A DNA stretch of 64,000 nucleotides from an uncultured Christensenella sp. (lineage in GTDB: Bacteria; Bacillota; Clostridia; Christensenellales; Pumilibacteraceae). Positions 24,761 through 32,030 of the stretch are shown piece after piece. A program made the translations under genes and the position numbers. The notes below the pieces were generated by a model. That model saw nothing but the letters and a program-made list of their open reading frames with translations, was not told where the DNA came from and ran no database searches. Location of the stretch: positions 1 through 64,000 of the forward strand of contig CAJUGC010000010.1 in the NCBI GenBank assembly GCA_910585955.1, read 5' to 3'. Each line of letters starts with the position of its first letter. The first letter of the stretch is position 1.

Positions 24761-27700
24761 TTAAGCATTTACGCGTTTATTTCGGAAATAAAACACCCAA
24801 CTTGCCGCAACTCCCGCAAGAGCGAGTCCCGCAAATATTCCGAGCACTATTTCCATTGCCAACAAAAGTTTTTCCCAAGCGGGTCTTACATACACGATTT
24901 TCGTGGACGACGATATACCGTTCATGGCCATCGAGTCGAGACGGGTATAGATAGTTCTGTGCGTCGCTTCTCTGAGCGCTTGGCAGACTGTCGCATTGTT
25001 CTCGTAATCCTCCAGCATCTTCGGGCCCACGCTGCCGAGCCACATATCCTGTCCCGCCACGAGTCCCGACGCGATAAGCGCGCTTGTACCGAACATATGC
25101 GGTCCCGTGGGAGAATCGGACAAAGTGAAGCCCATAAAGCCCCATTCCCCGCGAAGCACGTCGGTCAGAAGCTCCTTATGCCGCCCCGCCCAGGTGCAAC
25201 CGATACGGTTGTACGAGGTCATTATTCCGTTCGAATAACCGTCGGTGATTCCCGTTTCAAACGCCTTTAAATAAATTTCGCGAATCGACTGTTCGTTCGC
25301 CCAAACGGCTACTCCTTGACGATTGGCTTCCTCGTCGTTCAAAGCAAAGTGCTTGACGAAGGGAATTACTCCCCTGTTTCTGAGTCCCTTGCTGAGATAG
25401 GAACTCATGATGCCCGAAAGGAATCCGTCCTCGCTGTAGTACTCCCAATTCCTGCCGCTGTAAGCGCTGCGATGAATGTTTACGCCGCTTCCGTACACGC
25501 CGCCGCGACCGAAATTCAATGCTTCCATTCCGAAAGCGTCGCCCATTTCTTCCACAAGCTCGAGATTGAAAGTCGCCGCGACTATCGGGTTGCACGGGAA
25601 CGCCATGCTGTGGCTCAATCCGTAATCCCTGGGGTTGTCTATGCGTACTCCGCACGGGCCGTCTCCCGCTTTGCCCGCCGGATAAGCTATGCTCGTGGCG
25701 CCCGCAAAATTATACGAGCCGAGTCTTAATATATCGAATTGCTCTTTGAACGTCATCTGATCGAGCAGCGCTTCCCAAAGCGGATCGTCGTAAGGCAAAC
25801 CCTTCATCTGAATGACCGTCAGCTTTCCGTGCTCCGAAGATACGGTGTCGTAATTCGGCATTTTCGCGTTCGGATCTTCTTCGAACGTGCCGTTGGGATC
25901 GAGGTCTTTCGCCATGTCGGGATCTGTGACTTTCAAGGAAACCGCGGACGGATAGGTGCCCTGCCAATCCTTTCTGGAAAGATAGGCGATCTCCTGCCCC
26001 TTTGTACCCGAATACAGATTTACGTCGGCGTCGTTAAATCGATTTTCTATCTTGTTGCCCGTAAACGGCGAAACCGAATGTTTTTCGAAGTCGTCGGCGT
26101 TTACCGTGAACTTATATGCAAACGACGCCTTTCCTTCCGCGTCCATTCCGTCTGCCTTCGTCTTTCCTTTAGCCGCAAGAATATTGTTTACGGCGTCGTG
26201 CGAGTCTTTTCCGACCGCAAGATAATAATCGCCCTTTTCGAGAATGTACGTCCCTTTGCCGTAAGAATCGTAAGACTTAAGCTCATAGTCGTCGACGGTA
26301 ATCTTCACCGTCTCGCTCGCCCCCGGAGCAAGCAGATCGGTTTTTGCGATACCCACAAGTTCGACTGCCGACTTTTCCACTCCGTTTGCCTTATCGTACT
26401 CTGTGTACGGTTTCTGCAAATATATCTGCACGGCTTCCTTGCCTGCTCTGTCGCCCGTGTTCTTGACCGTAACCGACACAATGTAATCACCGTCTTTTTT
26501 GCGCTCGGCTTTAAAGTCCGAGTACGCGAAATCGGTATACGACAAGCCGTAACCGAACGGAAACGCCACTTCCGCCCCGTAAGACCAACCGCCTTCGCTC
26601 ATTTTTGCGCCTGCAGCCGAGCTTGCGTTGCCTCTGCCGAGCACGGCGTCCTCATAGCGGGTTTCGTAATATCTGTAGCCGACGTATATGCCTTCCTGAT
26701 AGACGAGATATTTATCTACTTTGTTGCTCCACCCGTTGAGCTTTCCGAGATCGGGATGTTCGGTATATGTGTAATTGCCCATATTCTCGTTCGCGGGGGC
26801 GCTCATCAAGTCGTACGCCCAGGTGTCGGGCAACCTTCCCGAAGGATTTGCGTTTCCCACAAGAAGATCGGCAACATATTCGAGATTCGCGCTTCCGCCG
26901 AGTCCCACCCACAGACAGGCGTCTATGCCGTTTTCGCCGCCGATAAATTCCGCAATGTCCTTTATGGGCAACATTGTAGGCGAGTTTAAAAGAAGTATTA
27001 TTTTTTTAAGTTTCTTCTCGCTTTTCAGACGGCAAAGTCCCTTAAGCACGCTTTTTTCCGCCTCGTTGAACGACAGATATTTCCCGTCCTCCGTACCCGG
27101 GGCGGCAAACATATTCGTATCGCTTCCTTCGCCTCCGTTTCGAGTGATCGGATATATCGCCGCATCGCCGAAACCGACCACGCTCGGTTCGACCGAGCCG
27201 AGCGACGTTGAGTTAAGCACGTCCCAGGGCACTTCGCCGACTATGTAATTGAACATATTGAGCCGCCAGTCGTTTTCCTTATGCTGAACGTAACTTCTGC
27301 CGTAGCCTATACTCGCAAGACGCATTGCCTGCATAAGCGTGTTGTTGATCTCAAGTTTGCGAGAGGTCAACGCGTCCTTTAAATACGGCTCGGCAATCGC
27401 GACGCCGCCGCTGCCCGTGCCATGAAAAAGCCAACTGTTACCGCTTACGCCGAACAAACTCACCTTGTTGCCTTCCGAAAGCGGCAAAGCGCCGTTTTCG
27501 TTCCACATGAGAACCGAACCTTCCTCTCCCACGCGTTCGGCAACGTCCATAGAATGTTTGCGCATGGCTTCGGAATCGTAAGTCTGCTGTTTGATATTAC
27601 TCGCGTTTTCGACAAGCACGAGATTGCCGTTTTCGTCTCTTTTCGCATAGTCGGATTTATAGTACTGCAATTCGTCGTCGCTGACCTGTTCGTCGTTTTC

Positions 27701-27853
27701 CACAAGCTTGTAACGCGTCACGTCGAAGTAATTGTCTATCCAGCTTTCGTAATCTCTCGATATTCCGTCCGCCACCATGACGATAGCAAAGAACAGCGTA
27801 AGGAATACGGCAAGCAAAGTCCAAACCGATCGTTTGAATATCTTTTTCGTCAT
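24761..27853 (-). CDS. module 1 GH3-family protein, permuted, membrane-tethered at both ends
   Basis: A 1030-residue protein of the GH3 family with reversed domain order. TM1 at about 10-30; alpha/beta sandwich at about 95-480 (GEEGSVLMWNENGALPL, then LWVGLGG, NPSGRLPDTW, PFGYGLSYT); FnIII-like domain at about 490-600 (KEAVQIYLQKPY); TIM barrel at about 680-985 with GDGPCGVR, HRSAYSGRNWEYYSEDG, VKHFALND and the expected nucleophile D913 in TLSDSPTG; TM2 at about 996-1022 and a short basic tail. Both ends are inside, the bulk outside. Catalytic residues look intact, though the usual SDW is SDS. Substrate (beta-glucoside, xyloside or other) cannot be read. Its start overlaps the small membrane gene by 4 bp (ATGA). 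Confidence 0.85.
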   Translation of the reverse strand: MTKKIFKRSVWTLLAVFLTLFFAIVMVADGISRDYESWIDNYFDVTRYKLVENDEQVSDDELQYYKSDYAKRDENGNLVLVENASNIKQQTYDSEAMRKHSMDVAERVGEEGSVLMWNENGALPLSEGNKVSLFGVSGNSWLFHGTGSGGVAIAEPYLKDALTSRKLEINNTLMQAMRLASIGYGRSYVQHKENDWRLNMFNYIVGEVPWDVLNSTSLGSVEPSVVGFGDAAIYPITRNGGEGSDTNMFAAPGTEDGKYLSFNEAEKSVLKGLCRLKSEKKLKKIILLLNSPTMLPIKDIAEFIGGENGIDACLWVGLGGSANLEYVADLLVGNANPSGRLPDTWAYDLMSAPANENMGNYTYTEHPDLGKLNGWSNKVDKYLVYQEGIYVGYRYYETRYEDAVLGRGNASSAAGAKMSEGGWSYGAEVAFPFGYGLSYTDFAYSDFKAERKKDGDYIVSVTVKNTGDRAGKEAVQIYLQKPYTEYDKANGVEKSAVELVGIAKTDLLAPGASETVKITVDDYELKSYDSYGKGTYILEKGDYYLAVGKDSHDAVNNILAAKGKTKADGMDAEGKASFAYKFTVNADDFEKHSVSPFTGNKIENRFNDADVNLYSGTKGQEIAYLSRKDWQGTYPSAVSLKVTDPDMAKDLDPNGTFEEDPNAKMPNYDTVSSEHGKLTVIQMKGLPYDDPLWEALLDQMTFKEQFDILRLGSYNFAGATSIAYPAGKAGDGPCGVRIDNPRDYGLSHSMAFPCNPIVAATFNLELVEEMGDAFGMEALNFGRGGVYGSGVNIHRSAYSGRNWEYYSEDGFLSGIMSSYLSKGLRNRGVIPFVKHFALNDEEANRQGVAVWANEQSIREIYLKAFETGITDGYSNGIMTSYNRIGCTWAGRHKELLTDVLRGEWGFMGFTLSDSPTGPHMFGTSALIASGLVAGQDMWLGSVGPKMLEDYENNATVCQALREATHRTIYTRLDSMAMNGISSSTKIVYVRPAWEKLLLAMEIVLGIFAGLALAGVAASWVFYFRNKRVNA

Positions 27854-28104
27854 GCCGTCTCCCCCTTTCCTTTTTCTTTAGCCGTCACGAAATACATGGC
27901 GCCGGAGCCTATTAGCCCGAGTCCGAATATTATATCGACGACGAACAGCAATACCTGATACCACTTTCCGAAAAGCGAAGCCGTCTCGTTTGTGGTCGAA
28001 GCTATGCCGTTTAGGATAAGATAGGAAGCTATCGTGCCTATCACCGCGAAGAACACGACGATGGCGCAAACGCCCGCTACTATACCCCATGGTACTTTCT
28101 TCAT
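27850..28104 (-). CDS. module 1 small two-helix membrane protein
   Basis: An 84-residue protein with two hydrophobic helices (about 8-33 and 50-74) joined by a polar loop, and a basic-acidic C-terminal tail. No family is recognised. AAGGAG lies 8 nt before the ATG, and its stop overlaps the GH3 start (ATGA), which indicates coupled translation and a role tied to the GH3 protein. Module 4 has a positional counterpart (50792-51202, 136 residues) but no clear sequence similarity was seen between them. Confidence 0.72.
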   Translation of the reverse strand: MKKVPWGIVAGVCAIVVFFAVIGTIASYLILNGIASTTNETASLFGKWYQVLLFVVDIIFGLGLIGSGAMYFVTAKEKGKGETA

Positions 28105-28189
28105 AAAATTCTCCTTTTCATTTTCTCCCGCAACCCATGTCTTGCGAGGCGTCGAAAGAGGAACTGCGCAATTCCTTCCTTCGAGAGAA

Positions 28190-28218
28190 TTTTACAATAT
28201 TTAATTGTACTCTTTCAA
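28190..28218 (-). promoter_or_regulatory. weak promoter of module 1 GH3 operon with internal palindrome
   Basis: Minus strand TTGAAA (28213-28218), 17-bp spacer, poor -10 GTAAAA (28190-28195). The spacer and -10 contain the palindrome TACAAT-N5-ATTGTA (28193-28209), an operator candidate. The poor -10 suggests control by an activator, possibly the LytTR regulator encoded upstream. Confidence 0.4.
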
Positions 28219-28249
28219 CACGAACAGCCCGAACGTGCAAATTAAAGTC

Positions 28250-29586
28250 CTATTCTGTAATTTTCTTCGACATAAGTACGTTTAATACGAACGTATTGTT
28301 GTTTGTACTCGTAGTGCATATGCCGTTGTATTTCTCGGCGATCCTTTTTATCGACTTTATTCCGAAGCCGTGAAAATCGCCGTTGTCCTTAGTCGTCACG
28401 GGGAAACCGTCGGCGTCGGTTTCCACCTCGCCCGCATACGGATTGTAGATGTTTACGGAGACCATGTTGCCGACGCTGCGCACTATGACGCCCACAGTAC
28501 GCCTCTCCGCTTCAAGTTGCATGACGGCTTCCATGGCATTGTCGAGCGCATTGCCGAACAGTGAATATATGTCCGACTTTTCCATGAAATCGAGCGACCG
28601 TCCGTCGGCAACGCAAGTGAGCGCAATGGAATCGCGCGTGCACTTAAGGTTCTTTTCGGTAAGGATTATGTCGAGCACTTCGTTGTCGGTATGCACACTC
28701 GCGTCATAAATGGATATCGCGTCCTTAATTTCCTCCACAGCTTCGGCGGGAAGCCCCTTGCCCTCGCCTATCTCGCGTATCTGATGACGCAGATCGTGAC
28801 ACTTGAAGTTTATAAGCTCGATGTTGTCTTTGGAAAGTTTGTACTGTCTCTCCTTTTCGCGAAGCAGTTCGCGAGTGAAGTCGAGTTCCTTTTCCAACTC
28901 GTCCGCTTTGACGAGTCCGAACTGAATGTATAAAAGAAATATACTGCACAAACTTTCGTAAACCGTGTTCATAAGCGAAACTATGAAGCTCTCGTCCGTC
29001 GAATAGTAAACTACTATAAGATTTATGAAAATTTCCACAATAAGCGCGACCATTATAAACAGCATTATCGTCATGCTCTTTATCTTAAACTTTACTCCCC
29101 TCTTAATCCTTCGGACAAACAAAGCGTACATTGCCGTATAGGCGAGGAAATAGATCATAACGTACACAAGCGCGATGAAAAGCATTTTAAGATCGGGCTT
29201 GGAAAATTCGAGCATTCCCTCGAAATACATTCCGAAAACGGGACTGACGCCTCCGTCTATTATCGCAAGCACGAAGTTGGCGAGACAGTAAGAAAAATAT
29301 TGTATGGTGTAAGCCGCTATCCCGCAAAAAATATGTTTTTCCAATTCTCGTCGCAACAGAATTTCATCATCGGAACGGTAGCCGCAAACAAAAGTAAAAA
29401 CGTCAGCGACATATAAAACGCATTGAATACGGGCGGTATAAAATAAGCGAGCGCTCCGCCTAAAACTATGCACGCCGCAAAACGCAAAGCAAAAAATCTT
29501 CTCTTTCTCAAGCGGTACATGAACAGAAATTCCGCCGTAAAAAGCTCGACCATGAAAAGCAGTCTGTAAAAGACGAAAGTCTGCAC
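28250..29586 (-). pseudogene. module 1 GHKL histidine kinase with a one-base frameshift
   Basis: A sensor kinase of the AgrC/LytS-like HPK10 type in two frames. The N-terminal frame (29317-29586, GTG start with GGAGG 8 nt upstream) encodes three TM segments and ends CCDENWKNIFFAG. The other frame (to 28250) resumes at CGIAAYTIQYF with further TM helices, H-box KCHDLRHQI, N-box NALDNAMEAV and G-box HGFGIKSIKRIAEKY. One extra T in the T6 run at 29326-29331 joins them into a protein of about 445 residues, the length of its four paralogs. It may be a true frameshift, a phase-variable tract, recoding or a sequencing error. The gene follows the response regulator by 1 bp, as in the other modules. 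Confidence 0.82.
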
Positions 29587-29587
29587 T

Positions 29588-30298
29588 TCATTTTCCTCCC
29601 AGATATTCGTTGAGACTTGTCAAAAAACTCTTTTTCTTATTGCGCGAGACTTGTAGTTTTTCGCCGCCCGCGATGGTCACGGAAAATTCCTCGAGCGCCG
29701 TAACGAACTGCAAGTTCACTAAAAAACAGCGGTTGCACAGCGCGAACGGCGAGTCTCCCAAAAGCACTATGGCATCCTTTAGCTGACCGTAAGTGGTGTA
29801 ATCGCCGCCCGTAGTATGATAGATCACATTGTGATGAAGCACTTCGGCATATTTTATTTCCGACGTGCGAAGCCGCCGCTTGTTGTTCCTCTCGTTTATC
29901 CAGATCTCTTTGTCGCGCGTCGTTTCCAGCCGCTCGAGCGCCCTATCGAGCTTTATGGCAAAAGCCGAATAGTGAATGGGTTTTACGATAAAATCGAATG
30001 CGTCAACTTCATAGCCCTTTACGGCGTACTGCGCCATATTGGTCACGAATACGACTATTACTTTTTTGTCTTTTTCCCGTATCTGCTTTACGACGTCCAT
30101 TCCGTTGCGATACGGAAGTTCGATGTCCATAAAGATCAAGTCGAAATTTCCGCAAAACTCACCGAGAAAACTCAATGCGTCGCCGTAAACGGAGACGTTG
30201 AATTCTTTGCCGCGCTCCCGAGAATATTTGCCCAAAAAGGCGACCAACCTGTCGCTGTGCTCTCTGTTGTCCTCGACAACACACACTCTGTAGTTCAT
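29588..30298 (-). CDS. module 1 LytTR-family response regulator
   Basis: A 236-residue regulator. Receiver at about 1-125 with acidic pocket VVEDN, phosphoacceptor Asp in LIFMDIELPYRNG, FVTNMAQYAV and the KPI lysine. LytTR DNA-binding domain at about 135-236 (RRLRTSEIKYAEV, FALCNRCFLVNL, LQVSRNKKKSF). These proteins bind short direct repeats and usually act as activators. Paired with the following kinase. AGGAGG is 7 nt from the ATG at 30298; a second ATG at 30301 is only 4 nt away. The promoter (30384-30414) has good boxes with an unusually long 19-bp spacer. Confidence 0.9.
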   Translation of the reverse strand: MNYRVCVVEDNREHSDRLVAFLGKYSRERGKEFNVSVYGDALSFLGEFCGNFDLIFMDIELPYRNGMDVVKQIREKDKKVIVVFVTNMAQYAVKGYEVDAFDFIVKPIHYSAFAIKLDRALERLETTRDKEIWINERNNKRRLRTSEIKYAEVLHHNVIYHTTGGDYTTYGQLKDAIVLLGDSPFALCNRCFLVNLQFVTALEEFSVTIAGGEKLQVSRNKKKSFLTSLNEYLGGK

Positions 30299-30383
30299 CA
30301 TTTATCCTCCTACCTTTTCACAAACACCGTCATCTCGAAAAACAGTGTTTTACTCCCTACTTCCGCGCAAGTTTATTAAGATA

Positions 30384-30414
30384 AGTATAGCACGTCCCCT
30401 CCCCCGTCTGTCAA
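30384..30414 (-). promoter_or_regulatory. promoter of module 1 regulator-kinase operon
   Basis: Minus strand TTGACA (30409-30414), 19-bp G-rich spacer and TATACT (30384-30389). The long spacer differs from the 17 bp of the other four regulator operons. Confidence 0.55.
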
Positions 30415-30487
30415 GAGGAAAAAGAGCACGACTCAACAATTTTCAATTTATTTCGTCTTTTTTCGACATAAAAGGCGTGAGTTTTGC

Positions 30488-30516
30488 TTGACAGTTATCC
30501 GCAACTTTGCTAAACT
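30488..30516 (+). promoter_or_regulatory. promoter of the riboswitch-MATE transcript
   Basis: TTGACA (30488-30493), 17-bp spacer, TAAACT (30511-30516). Start of transcription is expected near 30523, right before the aptamer-like element. Confidence 0.75.
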
Positions 30517-30523
30517 TCATATG

Positions 30524-30605
30524 CAAATCGGAGGGCTGTCGGTCGCAACCGTCAATGCCGGATAAGATGTCGAGTGCGCTCGAAACCTTATCCGGTTTTA
30601 TTTTT
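30524..30605 (+). promoter_or_regulatory. guanidine-IV (mepA motif)-like riboswitch with terminator
   Basis: The leader starts with a short outer stem (UCGG 30528-30531 with CCGG 30558-30561) and an inner hairpin CGGU-CGCA-ACCG (30540-30551), with unpaired AGGGCUGU and UCAAUG between them. From memory these match the conserved text of the guanidine-IV (mepA) aptamer. The 3' aptamer strand is shared with a perfect 9-bp terminator stem, CCGGATAAG (30558-30566) and CTTATCCGG (30587-30595), followed by TTTTATTTTT. Ligand binding to the aptamer would prevent the terminator, an ON switch. The MepA-type MATE gene directly downstream fits. The class assignment rests on recalled consensus and context. 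Confidence 0.6.
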
Positions 30606-30635
30606 AGCCGAGTAGTAATATTTGTTGAGGTAGAT

Positions 30636-31967
30636 ATGAAAATACAAATTTCCGAACACTTTACTTACAAAAAGCTGTTTCGTTTCGTGCTACCGTCGAT
30701 AGTCATGATGGTATTCACTTCCGTCTACGGCGTAGTAGACGGTTTGTTCGTATCAAATTTCGTCGGAAAGACGGCTTTTGCTTCCATAAATCTCATAATG
30801 CCGTTTATAATGATACTCGGTGGAATGGGCTTTATGATAGGCACGGGAGGAGTGGCTCTCGTACTCAGAACGCTCGGCATGGGCAGAGAAGAGACCGCAA
30901 AGCGCTATTTCACCATGCTCGTAATTTTCGCAACGCTTTTGGGCGCGGCACTTACGGCTGTCGGCGTGACTTTCGTCCGCCCCATTTCGAGATTTCTCGG
31001 CGCAACAGACGACATGATCGACCATTGCGCGCTGTACGGACGCATAGTAATGTGCTTTACGATATTCTTCATGCTCCAAAGTATGTTTCAAAGTTTCCTC
31101 GCCGCCGCCGAAAAACCGACACTCGGACTTATTGTGACCGTCGCCGCAGGTTGCACGAACGCCGCGCTTGACGCGCTGTTCATCGCGGGCTTTAGGTGGG
31201 GACTCGTCGGAGCCGCCGTCGCCACCGGTATAGGGCAAGTGATCGGTGGCGCGATCCCTCTGTTGTATTTCATGCGTCCGAATAAGAGCCTTTTGCGCTT
31301 AGTAAAGACAAAGCTCGAAATAAAGCCCATTTTAAAGGCGTGCGGAAACGGCTCGTCCGAACTTCTTACAAACGTCGCCTCGTCCGTCGTCAGTATGTTA
31401 TACAACTTCCGTCTGCTTACTTTTTTCGGCGAAAACGGCGTATCCGCATACGGAGTCATAATGTATGTGCAATTCGTTTTCATAGCGATAGAAATCGGCT
31501 ACAGCGTCGGCGTCGCTCCCGTAATCAGCTACAATTACGGCGCGGGCAGGGACTCGGAACTTAAAAATCTCTTTAAAAAGAGCCTTATTCTGATGAGTTT
31601 TTCCGGCGTTCTGCTTGCCGCGCTTGCCGAAGCGCTCGCCGTTCCTCTGTCCGTACTGTTTGTGGGCTATGACAAAGAACTGTTCGATCTGACCGTCTTT
31701 GCTTTCCGCATCTTCTCCGTCGCATTCGTATTCTCGGGCGTGAACATCTTTTCGTCCGGCTTTTTTACGGCTCTCAACAACGGCGTAGTATCCGGAATAC
31801 TGTCGTTTTCGCGCGCCCTCGTCCTGCAAGTCGGATTCGTTCTGCTGCTGCCTATAATCTTCGGTCCGAACGGCATCTGGTGGGCGATGTCCGCAACCGA
31901 AGTCTGCGCCGTCGCAGTCGCCGTTTCCTTCTTCGTCGCCAAACGAAAACAATATAAATACTCGTAA
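30636..31967 (+). CDS. MATE-family efflux transporter, MepA-like
   Basis: A 443-residue membrane protein with twelve predicted TM helices. MATE hallmarks include the N-terminal FRFVLPSIVMMVFTSVYGVV and VDGLFVSNFVGKTAFASIN blocks and the inter-half repeat around ACGNGSSELLTNVASSV. These pumps export cationic compounds using Na+ or H+ gradients; the MepA branch is found downstream of guanidine-IV riboswitches in clostridia, and the leader here looks like one. The start at 30636 has GAGG 9 nt upstream; a longer frame from 30507 would run through the riboswitch and terminator and is rejected. It is a single gene on the plus strand between minus-strand GH3 modules. Confidence 0.92.
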   Translation: MKIQISEHFTYKKLFRFVLPSIVMMVFTSVYGVVDGLFVSNFVGKTAFASINLIMPFIMILGGMGFMIGTGGVALVLRTLGMGREETAKRYFTMLVIFATLLGAALTAVGVTFVRPISRFLGATDDMIDHCALYGRIVMCFTIFFMLQSMFQSFLAAAEKPTLGLIVTVAAGCTNAALDALFIAGFRWGLVGAAVATGIGQVIGGAIPLLYFMRPNKSLLRLVKTKLEIKPILKACGNGSSELLTNVASSVVSMLYNFRLLTFFGENGVSAYGVIMYVQFVFIAIEIGYSVGVAPVISYNYGAGRDSELKNLFKKSLILMSFSGVLLAALAEALAVPLSVLFVGYDKELFDLTVFAFRIFSVAFVFSGVNIFSSGFFTALNNGVVSGILSFSRALVLQVGFVLLLPIIFGPNGIWWAMSATEVCAVAVAVSFFVAKRKQYKYS

Positions 31968-31980
31968 CGCAATACACCGA

Positions 31981-32009
31981 AAAAACAGGACTCTACGTCC
32001 TGTTTTTTG
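31981..32009. terminator. bidirectional terminator between MATE and GH3 genes
   Basis: Perfect 12-bp stem (AAAAAACAGGAC/GTCCTGTTTTTT) with TCTAC loop; T-runs are present on both strands, serving the MATE gene and the GH3 gene ending at 32031. Confidence 0.85.
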
Positions 32010-32030
32010 TTTTATCGCAATCTGCTTTTC

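Noticed and set aside
30507..30635. N-terminal extension of the MATE protein
   Set aside because: The extra 43 codons run through the riboswitch-like fold and its terminator and lack a ribosome binding site.
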